Positions 34,543 to 44,297 of a DNA stretch of 64,000 nucleotides are shown here, one piece after another; position 1 is the stretch's first letter, and every line of letters starts with the position of its first letter. The notes below the pieces were generated by a model. It was not told the DNA's origin. It was given only the letters and a program-made list of their open reading frames with translations, and made no database searches. Source of the DNA: Sodiomyces alkalinus F11 (Eukaryota; Ascomycota; Sordariomycetes; Glomerellales; Plectosphaerellaceae); contig NW_021167081.1 of assembly GCF_003711515.1 (NCBI RefSeq), positions 4,387,166-4,451,165 of the forward strand, read 5' to 3'. The translations under genes and the position numbers were made by a program.

Positions 34543-34735
34543 TGTCAGATGCCACAGCCACCTTATCGGGGTATAATAAACCGCATAGTGTCAGACATAT
34601 AGAGTACCTTAGTCCTATATATCCACCCTTATTTCCCCTGCTTTTTCCGTATAGTTAGATATTCCCGTGAAGTATCACAAACTTCACTTAAATGAATACA
34701 CACATAATTCCGCGTACCTTATTTGTGTTCTGACA
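34543..34735 (+). repeat. 3' LTR of Copia-B copy 2
   Basis: 193 bp, TGTCAGATGCC...TTCTGACA, followed by TACGT and then by TCTGACA, the end of the older LTR. Confidence 0.9.
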
Positions 34736-34752
34736 TACGTTCTGACACTTAG

Positions 34753-35067
34753 TATATTCTGGACTGGTATCTCTATACACGTATATTTATATCGAGGCTG
34801 ACTAACGCCACTCCCTCGTGTGCAGGTCCACCAGCATCATACCTACCGGTACCTGGGAGCTTCCTGGGTGTACCTTAGCCTTAACGTGGCATCATCTCGG
34901 TACTTGCGTACGGATACCCGTACAGTACTCCCATTCCGCCATTCCCCAAAGTCTTCAGCGGCTTGCTTCTGAATGTGTTTGGTACAATGGGCACCAAACG
35001 GCCCCTTTAATATACGCCGTTTTTACCGCGAAGCACGAAACAATTATTCCATAGAGTGCTAGCCAAG
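34753..35067 (+). promoter_or_regulatory. Upstream region of hrd1
   Basis: This 315-bp stretch between the Copia terminus and the start codon must hold the promoter and 5' leader. It is GC-balanced and not RIP-mutated. AACGTGG at 34,883-34,889 resembles the TGACGTGG-type unfolded-protein-response element with one mismatch, and TTTAATATAC at 35,006-35,015 could serve as a TATA-like site. A 78-codon open frame at 34,818-35,054 has no family features. Both motif calls are weak. Confidence 0.4.
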
Positions 35068-37838
35068 ATGCGGCTCGCATGGTACGCCACGGTGAGTCTT
35101 CCCATGCTGCATCGGATCACAGAGGCGACCGCTATCAAGACGAGACAGCAACAACAACAACCCTATGCAGCTCAGCTAACAAATGCAGATCTCTACGGCC
35201 CTGGCGGCGTCAGTGGTCTTTTCGGCTTTTCAGCAGCGAGCCAATTGTTATTCCGCAATGGTGTACTTGGCCCAGAGCAATGTCTGCTTGCTGGTCAGTC
35301 CAAGGAAGCTGCTCCAGGCTGTGGGAGCTGCATATGCTGATTTTCCCCGGACAGGTTCTTATCAACTTCGTATACTTGATCTATGGAACGGTGATATTCG
35401 GGCTGCAGCGATCGCTGTACGGGCCCTTGCGGCAGGTGGAAGTCGAACAACTGTCCGAGAAAGCCTGGTTCGCAATCACGGAGACGTGCCTTGCCATGAC
35501 GATCTTTCGGGATGAGATTGGCGCCTGGTTTCTGGTCATGTTCACAGCACTCATAACGGGGAAAGTCTGGGGCTGGATTGGAGATGGCCGTGTGGAGATT
35601 CTGGAACAACAACCGCCCGCAAACCCAGGGCTCTTCCACACCCGGTTGAGCATCTCGCTTCTACTTAGCCTGGCCTATGACATTTGGATTCTCAGGTACT
35701 CAATGAAGACTGTCATCCAGCAGGCGCGACCTGATATGATGGTCATGTTTCTGTTCGAGTTTGCCGTATTGTCGACATCCTCTGCTCGCACTGGAATCAG
35801 GTACCTTGTTTCCGTCATGGAACATGGCATCATCAAGCGACAAACCAGACAAAGGCTTGAGGAGCGACGCCTCGAGGTACGGCAGAGAAGGGAGGAGCTC
35901 CTCCGTCAACGAGAACAACAGCCTAGGGGAGGTTCAACACCAGACCACGCCGAACTGCCGCAGGAGGAAGACATTGACGAAATGGACATTGAAGTTCCGG
36001 GTTGGGAAAACAAGGGACAATGGGTTCTTATCCTGGATCTTGTTGCGGGTATGTTCTTTCGAGCCCCTTGTGTATACGTTGTGACGTTTTTGAGAAACTC
36101 ACACAGACTCCCAGATTGCACCAAACTTTCGATCTACATTGTATTTTTCTTCATCCTCTTCTCATTCTATGGCCTTCCGATCCACATCATGCGGGATCTT
36201 TTCATGACCGGTCGAGGTGTCATCAAGAGAGTGACGGCTTTGTGGAAATACAGGAAGGCCATCGAGGAGATGAACAAATATGCGGATGCGACTGAAGCAG
36301 ACATCACGAGAGAAGATACCTGCATTATCTGTCGAGAGCAAATGAGACCGTGGGATCCCGGTCAAAACCCCCCTGCTCTTCAACGTGTCCGCCCTAAGAA
36401 ACTGCCCTGCGGTCATATTTTGCACATGGGCTGCCTGAAGAGTTGGTTAGAACGCCAGCAAGTATGTCCGACCTGCCGCCGTTCCGTGGTTCTTACTCGT
36501 ACCGAGAACATGGCGCTCCGCAATGCTGGCCCGGACCAACCCGGAGCAGTCGGGCCATTGGCCCCGGGGCAACAGGAGCTACCTCAGCGGGGCCCAGGAG
36601 GCCAGCAGGGCCGAGACGTGGAAGCACGGCGTCCGAACGGTGGTGCTCGTGTCTTTAACTTGGGCAATCTCAGGGTAGGCTTTGCGCAAGGCGGTGAGAA
36701 CATTCAGGAACTTGCGCAGCGCATGGCCCAGCCCCGACTGGCCATCACCCCGCCAGAAGCTCGACTTGACCCTACTACTGCCGTCGCAACCGATCGTCAG
36801 ACCGCTCAAGGCTCGTCTGGAAGTGATTTGGAGTCGATTCGCGACCATCTGATGGAGATAGAGAGGACCATTCAACGACAGCTCCAAACCCTTCAGTACG
36901 ACCATCGGCAACTACAAGTCTGTAATCTTTTGCTTGCTGAACTTCAAAGACTCCACCAGCAACGACAGCACGACACCCAAGCGGGCGGCGTCGGTGGGCC
37001 TGCCGCCCTCCATACTCCATTTCCATTGCAGACGTCCTTGCCGCCTCTGATGTCTCTTCCAAACGCATCGCTTCAGTCCGGACCTTCGCCGAACACTACT
37101 CGTCACGGCCTCGCCACGAACTCCAACGCGATACTGGCTGGCAGCCCAGAGTTGCCAGAAGGTGTTGTCATCCCCCCTGGGTGGTCACTGCTGCCGCTTC
37201 AACGTCTAGAGGGTGTTCAGGTCCCAGTCACGCAGTTCCATCCGAACACGGTCTTCTCAGTGGGGAATGGGCAGCCGACCTCCTCAAATACCGTGAACCC
37301 AAGGTTCCCGGCCTCGGCTCCCTTGACCAGTTCCGGTGACATGACAGCGGCGGAGGAATCAATGTCACGACAGGGCTCCACAATCCGACCTAGCTCCACG
37401 CTTAACGAAGATCTACACCACCCGTCAGCTGCAGAGCCAATGACCGCCTCTGATCGCCTTACCAGGGATTTTCCTCCCAATGAACTGGACCCCTCTCGTG
37501 TGGAACACCGGGATGAGGGGCATCAACCAGAAATCTTGTCCCCAAACCCTGTACTACCGAATTGGGGCGGAGAAAACCAGCTTTTTGGAAGAGGCTCGGT
37601 TCTCGCTCATGATGCCGGGTCAGGAACCCCTGTTCGAGAACCGACAGACTTGAATTGGGGAGCGACCGATGAGACCCGAGCTGCTGGCCCATCATTGATG
37701 TCACCAGCTCACGACGATGTTGTCACCAATGAGCCCAGAGATCAAGCCGAGCAACCTACGCCAGAGGGGACAGGGAAGGGGAAGGCGAAGGCGAAGGCGG
37801 TTACAATCGAGGACGCGGAGGATGAGGATGGCAACTGA
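35068..37838 (+). CDS. hrd1: ERAD E3 ubiquitin-protein ligase Hrd1 (RING-H2, multi-pass ER membrane), 4 exons
   Basis: Hrd1 ubiquitinates misfolded lumenal and membrane proteins at the ER and forms part of the retrotranslocation channel with Hrd3, Der1 and Usa1. Exons: 35,068-35,091, 35,189-35,293, 35,355-36,048 and 36,115-37,838, giving 848 aa. The start MRLAWYAT matches the conserved family N-terminus and has A at -3. Membrane segments span about residues 4-61, 81-118, 131-155, 170-193 and 266-300, with family landmarks [33 protein letters not shown] and [12 protein letters not shown] charged cytosolic helix lies at 206-235. The RING-H2 is at 344-395: CIIC, CGH, H, C and CPTC are all present. 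The C-terminal half is disordered, with a coiled coil at about 512-560 and a GKGKAKAKA/acidic tail. It appears intact and is the only clear host gene. Confidence 0.93.
35092..35188 (+). other. hrd1: hrd1 intron 1 (97 bp)
   Basis: GTGAGT donor, branch site GCTAAC at 35,175-35,180, acceptor TGCAG. Phase 0, joining MRLAWYAT to [11 protein letters not shown]. Without this splice the frame lacks the conserved N-terminus. Confidence 0.9.
35294..35354 (+). other. hrd1: hrd1 intron 2 (61 bp)
   Basis: GTCAGT donor, branch-like TGCTGAT at 35,335-35,341, acceptor GGACAG. Phase 0, joining SNVCLL to [11 protein letters not shown], a segment continuous in the Hrd1 family. Confidence 0.88.
36049..36114 (+). 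other. hrd1: hrd1 intron 3 (66 bp, in frame, stop-free)
   Basis: GTATGT donor, CTCAC branch-like site near 36,098, acceptor CCCAG. Phase 1. It has a length divisible by three and no stop, so the unspliced frame reads through and adds 22 residues that the family lacks. Splicing gives [17 protein letters not shown], which restores a continuous membrane helix. Confidence 0.85.
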
Positions 37839-38690
37839 GAAGAATTAAGCATTTTCTTTCTAGCGGCGTCTCTGCGGTCATTTCGTAGTCTGACTACTCG
37901 ATATTTTGAGATGAATGATCATCCTCCGGCATGACCACAAGTTATTTTCTGCTTCCGAATGGGCTTGAATTCTGATGATCGTGCCGCAGTGCAGTTGCAC
38001 ATGGCTACTCTTCGATTCGCCGAGCGGCTGCCACGGGACAGTATTCCTCTCCAATGTGAGCCGGGGCTACTCCGAACAGGGCTAAGCAACCAAGCATGGA
38101 GGTCATGTTGGAGATCCATGGGGTGAAAGGAGACAGGTCGAGTTCGTCTCGATTGGTGTCCTGTATGGTCCCTTTCTTGCTTGACTTGTTTGAGTACTGG
38201 GAGTCTTGGTACGCCACTATGTAGGTAAGAAACGACGGCTTCCCCTTTAGGTATACGACAGACATTCGGAGATGAAGCTCGCAGTGGATGGCACAGTATT
38301 CGCACTCATGGTCTACTGCCTGGCGAGAACAATTGCTCACGCAATTGCCTGTCTGTCGGGCATTCTCGGACAGTGATTTAGACAAGCAGCACATTGCCGC
38401 TTCACACGTTACATTTCACTCTAGGTGTCGTCGTTCCGAAAGGGAACATTATGGCATCATGTGCGCCTTTTTGCTCCGTGCCGGAGTGATACCCCGAGCC
38501 TGACGGATTTCGGATTCCGAGAACAATAGATTATGAAAGGGACTCAATGGCAGACCACATGTCGCATGGGCACAGACCATGCCTGACTAAGGGCTTCGGA
38601 CCTCGGGGATCAGGACATGACAAGGGTGGATATCGGGAAAGACCGGATAGGATCCAAATGACATAGTACCTATAATATTATCTGAGCAAG
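37839..38690. other. hrd1 downstream region, GC-balanced, no confident gene
   Basis: The end of the unique island. It should hold the hrd1 3' untranslated region and perhaps the edge of a former neighbour. Open frames exist on both strands (minus 38,005-38,394 and 37,919-38,305; plus 38,288-38,503) but they overlap one another and show no domain. A small palindrome TGAGCAAGCTCA lies near 38,682. Confidence 0.5.
38005..38394 (-). CDS. Hypothetical protein, 129 aa, doubtful
   Basis: An ATG-to-stop frame in non-RIP DNA. It starts MCCLSKSLSENARQTGNCV and contains a Cys/His cluster (CSRQAVDHECEYCAIHC) but no recognised finger spacing, signal peptide or membrane segment. It could be a small host gene or chance: the same 400 bp are also open in two other frames, which argues for chance. 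Confidence 0.15.
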   Translation of the reverse strand: MCCLSKSLSENARQTGNCVSNCSRQAVDHECEYCAIHCELHLRMSVVYLKGKPSFLTYIVAYQDSQYSNKSSKKGTIQDTNRDELDLSPFTPWISNMTSMLGCLALFGVAPAHIGEEYCPVAAARRIEE

Positions 38691-38957
38691 CTCAGACTAA
38701 CCCTGGGGTTCTTATGGCTTATGTATATAAATTATGCAAAATTATCGGTAATATACGTATATATGGATTCGCACTAGTAATTTAGCTAATTAGAGGACTT
38801 TATTCTGTTTATATAGGACTCGCCCATAGGGTAGTCTAAGGCGCGAGCGTAAACGGACCCCCCCCCCCGGATAAACGCTAGCATAACATTTTTTATGGCT
38901 TGTAATCCTATAACACTAAACCGTTATTAAAACCATTAATCTTTAACTATTAAGATC
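38691..38957. other. AT-rich boundary, poly-C tract
   Basis: Sharp change from unique DNA to RIP-type AT-rich DNA. It contains an uninterrupted run of 11 C at 38,858-38,868. No gene. Confidence 0.6.
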
Positions 38958-41760
38958 GTAAAAATCAGGGCTTTTCGATAATACTAATATTATCGATATA
39001 ATAGATATCTGTCTTAGTAGCGAGTTAAGCGACCTTACTATTACCCTAGCCGGGCTAAGCTAAGCACCTAGTTACGGCGCTACTAAAGCCCCTAATACTC
39101 TAGTTCCTAGTAATTAGTCTAGTAAATCTGCTAGTGATTAGTTTAGTGAATTACTAAGTAAAGAGGAAGATACCGAACCTAAAGTCAAATTAACCCTGGA
39201 TCTCTGGTATAAAGAACGCGTTAAGGCTTATCGTCGTGGATCCAATACTGCCTAGTTACCTAAGTCTTTCCTTACGTCTTGGGTAAAAACCCCGTATCGA
39301 GCTTATTTACTTAAGGAGGAGGCCTTTATAGATACCGAAGTTCGTGGATATATAAAGGCCTAGGGCGTTACTATCACTACCGACTATAGTGCTCCTACCC
39401 AGGGAACTTATATCTTTAATTCTATTTATCTTTATTAGTAGCTAAAGGCCTTAAATGATTAGACTAGCTTTAACACGTTCGATATAAGCACTTATCGTAA
39501 TACTAAAGTTGGCGAGATAACTATTAGCTAAGTCTATAATACGGGATAGTTAAATACAATACTAGAAGACGTTTAGGCTACTCTAAAGGTATATATACCT
39601 CGGTTTATAACTCTGGTTAGTTACCTAATAGTCTAGTAAATAGGCTTTGTAAATATAGTTACTAAGTAGGGTAATAATATCGATACTAACGAATAGTATT
39701 CCGTATATATAATCACTTTCCTTTTACTCTTTAGCTATACTAAGAGAAGTATTATATTCTTCCGCTAGGTTATCGGCTTATACCTATTATCTAACGGAAT
39801 ACCTTAACGCGTTATTAATAGTATAGCTTAATTTAGTATCTTAATATCTGATAGATATCTTAATAATATACTCAATCGTATATCTAAGAATATAGTATTA
39901 AGTTAGCTATCTTTTCTGCTCTCTTATACCATAAGCTAACCTTTATATCAACTAATATTAAACAGGTAGCTTATAATCCCAATACCGGTATTATATACTA
40001 TAATTTCGATTTCCTGAATTAAGTTAGAGATCTTATTAGAGGTAAATAAGATTAGTTTATTAACCTAATAAGTTCGTTAATCGTCTAGTGCCCTAAGCTT
40101 AGCGGGCGTTTTTTATAGCGATAGGTTAAGTTAACTAAGCTATTCACGAAGAAGATAGTAGTAAATTACCTAATCCCTTATAAGCCTTTACTCGATACGG
40201 TCTCCCGCTTTATAGTCCGTTATACTATAGCTAATATCTTCCCTAGCGATAATAAACCCGAACTACCTACTATTAAAAGGGTTAAATACACTAATAGGCC
40301 TTACCTATAGCTCGGGGCTATCTTTAAGAATAAGGGTATTATTACGGGTATTTGTACTCTGCACGAAGAGCTTTTTAAATAGTGTCTTGGCCCTAATAAC
40401 GAGTAAACCGTTAATAATTATATTATACTTATATATAGCCACTAGAAAACGACCTTATTTATTCGGAATATAAAATAATTATAGCTTAAGTCTAGAATGT
40501 CTTAGGAGCGCCGCGATTAGGTAATTTCTATACCGATATTCTTCTATATCGAGCCTAATATACTAGACGTATTATTCCGTAACTTCTAGGGTACTGGCTA
40601 TTAATATATTTAATTTAGCGCCACGATATCCTATAATATTACACGGTTCTAGGATAGTCGTTATATTAATCGTATGAAGATTAAATACTATTAGGCCTTG
40701 CCCGCTCTGCTTTACAGATTTATAGCTAGGATTCTAGCCTATCTAATTCACGAGCTATTCGATAAGTCTTAGGAGGACGGTATAGCTATCATACTATTAA
40801 ATATTAAAGATATAGTAAAGGAGATAACCCCTAGTAAACTTAATAAGCACCTTATAAAGGCTTAGAAGAAGCTCTTTACTCTTAAGTCTTAGATTAGGGA
40901 TGCTATATAAAGAATAGCGATAGTATTAGTATTAGCACTATCGATATAGAATTCTATAGCTATTATCGCCTTCTAGAATACGTTAAGGTCCTGCTTATTA
41001 TATACGAGGCTATACGGTATAGCGACTTTAGCCTCCTCAGCGATATTATACCCTAGCTGCCTATCTTCTTCTAGGGTAGTAAATCCTGGAGGTATAACCC
41101 TAAGATAATATATTTTGCTTAGTATTTATATTTAGATATATATAATAAAAAGGCACGCGAGGCTATTTTAAAGGGGGTCTTATTCGTTACGCTACTGCTA
41201 GGAGCGGCTATAAGGTAATTAACCTACTAATTATACACGTTAATACCTTATATATCCTAGATATTAAGTATAATAAGAACTCTACTTATAATATTTTATC
41301 GACCTTCGAGAGATTAGCGCTAAATAGTAGCTATATTACTAGGATTCCAAAGGGTATTAAGGGCTTCCTTAGTACTAAGCTAAAAGTTATATGTTTATAC
41401 GGGCAGTCTTTATATTAAATTATAGAGTACGCTTATAGGCTTTATCATAACGGAATCACTCGCCCTTACTATTATGAAGGGCCTGCTTTTAATACCCCTA
41501 ATATCTATAAGCTTAGCTAGAAAGCCTTTCTTAAACGCTAAGATAAGTTTAATAATAGTGTTAAGAAGCCCCTTAATCCTAGCGAATAGGCTAGTATCCC
41601 TGCTATAGCTAAAGAGGAAGATATAATTAACTATTAAGAAGAGGGGGATTATTTATTTATAAGCGAGGAGGATAATCTTTAGGCTAAAGCCTTTAATTAG
41701 GATAATTAGAGGGATAATTACTCGTAATTATCCCTAAGTTCTGGTAGTAATTATAGTATT
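38958..41760 (+). pseudogene. Degenerate ORF resembling the transposon-associated DUF6589 family
   Basis: A plus-strand frame of about 930 codons, readable if TAR is taken as Gln, with one frame change near 39,960. Its N-terminal half contains SYTKRSIIFFRQVIGLYLLS (20 residues). The diagnostic middle reads YYNFDFLNQVRDLIRGKQDQ, LIPYKPLLDTVSRFIV, LQLGAIFKNKGIITG, NYIILIYSHQKTTLFIRNIK and SIPIFFYIEPNILDVLFRNF. This series (Y-x-N-F-D-F, P-Y-K-P-L-L, L-G-A-I-x-x-x-x-x-T, Y-G-D-Q-x-T-T, F-F-H-I) matches my recollection of DUF6589, a domain found in many copies in fungal genomes and thought to be mobile. The tail is acidic. The gene is dead from stops; no termini were found. Confidence 0.5.
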
Positions 41761-41934
41761 TGTTATATTACTCTATAATCTAATAATTCCCTTAACTATA
41801 CTCGAGTTTAGTATAGGTAAATAAAACAAGGTATAATATAAGATACCTAATACCTTTATAGGCTAAATAAAGAAGTAATAGTAATATAATAAGTAAGTGA
41901 ATAAGGGATAATTACTTATAGTTACTCTTGAGGA

Positions 41935-42281
41935 TATCGGACAAGTGGAAGGGACGAAAGTTACGAAAAGCAGTGGAAAACTAGATAGTAATAATGGGAT
42001 TATGTATGTAGGATTTCTGCGCGCGTGTGGATTGGGAAAAGCGATTAAAGAAGAAGAACAAAGGAAGGACGAACCGAACCGAGGGAACGGGTTAATATCC
42101 TGTATTCTGTCCTTCTTTATAAAGGGATCGATATCGTAATAATATCATAGTCTATTATCTAAGATCGATATCGTAATAATATCATAATTTTTTTTCTAAC
42201 TCGAAACAGAACAGTCTAGGCTTACGGGGAAGATATCCTTTATTCGAGTACGAAGGTACTCGAAGGATAGTAATATTAACA
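41935..42281 (+). repeat. LTR-like dispersed repeat, copy 1
   Basis: Runs from TATCGGACAAGTGG to AATATTAACA (TG...CA-like ends after allowing G-to-A) and matches 63,665-63,992 closely, including ttctgcgcgcgt and gaagatatcctttattcgag. The purine-rich cttgagga precedes it and a similar tttgaaga precedes the other copy, as expected for 3' LTRs. The sequences following the two copies differ. It holds a duplicated gatcgatatcgtaataatatcat at 42,125-42,188. Confidence 0.6.
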
Positions 42282-42639
42282 GTTACTACTAAATATAATA
42301 TCTATTCTAGCTAACTCTTCTAAATATTATAATCTTTCTAGCAATAATAAAGGCTATACTATTTTAGCGTCTTCTATAACCACTATTATTATCACTATAT
42401 CTTAATAGCCTTGTAATATATACGAAGTCCCGTCCTCTTCCGATAAGGAATAAGAGATACTATATAAAAGGCCTAAGAAGAAATAGAAGTAGAAGTAGTA
42501 GTAGAAACGCCCTCGTATAGAAGATAACGAGTCCTAGCCCTAGACTAGGTATTTCCTACTATATATATCCTTAGCTATTATCACTTTCTATTAATAGTTT
42601 AATAGGCTACTATAATATGTATCTAAATAGCGTATAAGT
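42282..42639. other. AT-rich, no gene recognised
   Basis: RIP-type DNA with short GAA/TAG-rich runs (agaagtagaagtagtagtag near 42,480). No domain or repeat termini seen. Confidence 0.4.
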
Positions 42640-43520
42640 ATATTAAGCGGTATATTATACCCGGCCTCTCCCCCCCTACCACCGGCACCGTATATCGCTT
42701 CGCGGAGCTAGTATTAAAAAGGGACCTCGTCGCTGGTAATAAGTGTAACTTTACTACTAATAAGAGCTAGAACGTCGCCGCCGCCATACTATAGGTTGCC
42801 GGCGATAAGGCTCTCTCTTCTTATAGCCGGTATAATAGCGGCTACGGCTTAAAGGATAGTTATATAGTGCCGCCGCTATCTCTTCGTTCCATTATTAAGG
42901 GCGCCTACGCCGACTATTATTATAATACCTAGCGGAGTTAATATTTCTTTTATAATAGTACGTACTAAAATCGCTATATAGTTAGTATACCTTTAATATC
43001 TTATTTTAACAGACTATCTAAAGTCTTTGGTCCCCTTATCGTCGGTTTCGCCCTTAGCCTTAGAGCCCCTCTACTGGTAAGTCCGTTTACCCTTAATATT
43101 CCTTTTGTAGTCGCCGTTTTGCCGGCTCCTATACTATCTACGTTTGCTAGCCTAGACCTGCTAATATAGAAGAAAGAAGAATATATAATGATAACGGATA
43201 CTTCCCGGACTAGTGGTAAGGTAAGCCTTTAGATTAATGTAGCGGCCCTGGTATAGGCTAAGCTCGAGCTATAGTAGAGATAACAATAGTAGTAGTAGTA
43301 GAAGTAATCGTAGTAGGAGGGAAAGGTGGAGTAAGAGGAGTAGTAAAAGGAGGTACTTAATAAGCCCGATACCGAGTTACTGTGGCCTATTATACTACGA
43401 TTATTTACTACACTAAATAAGAGTAATAATGAGGTAAATAGCGAGGGTAAGGGTAAGGAGGATAATATTAACAAGCTCCTTAATATCCTAGAGAAGAATA
43501 CCGTGAGCTTATAATAGAAC
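42640..43520 (+). pseudogene. Unrecognised degraded ORF with glutamine-rich coiled segment
   Basis: A plus-strand frame, open over 42,650-43,260 except for RIP-type codons, reads RFAELVLKRDLVAGNKC, GYGLKDSYIVPPLSL, DTSRTSGKVSLQINVAALVQ and AKLELQQRQQ. It passes through a poly-Gln-like tract (43,270-43,310, tag codons) to a Lys/Glu-rich tail with NKLLNILEKNTVS. It could be a Gag-like or other transposon protein; I cannot assign a family. A minus-strand frame of 81 codons at 43,229-43,474 is its shadow. Confidence 0.35.
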
Positions 43521-43930
43521 GGATCAAGCTATTACTTTTAGTATAGAACGATAATAAGTAAGTATCCTTATTATAATACAATCTATTTATTCTAATCCTT
43601 TAGCTATAATGACGTAAGAAATAGATAAGGCTATAATCTTAATTTCACTTTACTTAACATACTCAAGCTTATTATAAATTAAATATTTTCTTTTTTTAAT
43701 ACGTACCTATAAGTACCCTTTTTCTTTATAATAATTATGTATAATTATCTCTTTTCCTTCTTTATAACCGGGCCGCTAATAGACTAGGGACCCGAGCTAG
43801 TATTATAAATACGTTTATAACCCTTCTTCTTCGCCTTCCGATCCTGCTAGATCTATAAGACCTTAAGTAACTTAGTAAGGTAAACGTTAACTAATTCGTC
43901 TCCGTAATCGCGATAGTCTTAATCTACTAG
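43521..43930. other. AT-rich, no gene recognised
   Basis: Contains short open stretches on both strands, for example a Lys-rich QQDRKAKKKGYKRIYN on the minus strand near 43,820-43,870, which could be the tail of some transposon protein. Nothing is assignable. Confidence 0.35.
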
Positions 43931-43935
43931 ATTAA

Positions 43936-44297
43936 TAATATGCCCTGACTAGGTATATCCCTGGCTAGCTAGTACTATCGGACCTAGGGATTCTAGGGTT
44001 CAGAAAGGGGTAACCTTTACTATACAATATACGGTATAATAAAGATATCTTCTCTAAGCTAAGGGGGCGCGCTCCCGGGACTTAAGTATTCTACGGATAA
44101 ACCCTGTAGAATCCTCGGCTCCTACGTATAGGAACCCGGGGGATTCCCCGGTATTTCCTAATTATACCCTAGGGAGGCTATAGTATACTCTAAAAGTACC
44201 TATAGTGTACCGTGTATATGCTATGGCTTATACTATAGTACGGCTAGGGTACCCCGTGGTATACCCTGGTATTCCCGGTGGAATCTAGGGCGTATTA
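43936..44297 (-). repeat. Solo LTR of a Gypsy element, TSD ATTAA
   Basis: On the minus strand it starts TAATACGCCCTAGATTCC and ends GGGCATATTA. It is related to 60,515-60,885 over its length and to the last 130 bp of the LTR at 16,090. Perfect ATTAA duplications abut both sides (43,931-43,935 and 44,298-44,302), so it is a complete insertion reduced to one LTR by recombination. It is not the mate of the LTR at 60,515. Confidence 0.85.

Larger units (their letters stand above)
28739..34735 (+). mobile_element. Copia family B copy 2 (youngest; contains assembly gap)
   Basis: LTRs of 193 bp at 28,739-28,931 and 34,543-34,735 are flanked by a perfect TACGT duplication (28,734-28,738 and 34,736-34,740). 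The TSD lies within the older copy's LTR, which resumes as TCTGACA at 34,741. The gag-pol frame can be followed in a single register from 29,130 to the gap. Inserting in copy 1's LTR makes it the later arrival. Confidence 0.9.
8776..34747 (+). mobile_element. Copia family B copy 1, spread over 26 kb by nested insertions
   Basis: The 5' LTR is 8,776-8,970 and the internal coding region 8,971-14,511. The 3' LTR starts at 14,512 and is split: its tail reappears at about 28,629-28,738 and 34,741-34,747. The flanking duplication CTTAA/CTTAG at 8,771 and 34,748 ties the two ends together. Without the inserts the element would be about 5.9 kb, the same as copy 2 (28,739-34,735). Confidence 0.8.

Noticed and set aside
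33686..34561. 291-codon minus-strand frame
   Set aside because: It consists almost wholly of the N gap; the frame is an artefact.
35056..35340. GTG-initiated frame including MRLAWYAT
   Set aside because: It holds the true exon 1 but reads through intron 1; the ATG at 35,068 is the start.
36579..36911. Several 70-110-codon frames antisense to hrd1
   Set aside because: GC-rich coding DNA often leaves the antisense open; none shows a domain or start context.
35079..37838. Single-exon 919-aa version of the RING protein
   Set aside because: Its first 92 residues are unlike Hrd1 and its middle contains an intron; the spliced four-exon model fits the family better.
38858..38868. Run of 11 C as a functional element
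   Set aside because: It is a simple homopolymer near the unique/repeat boundary; it may be a sequencing or slippage feature, with nothing to support a role.
41945..42139. 64-codon plus-strand frame
   Set aside because: It falls within the LTR-like repeat, and the second copy at 63,665 does not keep it open.
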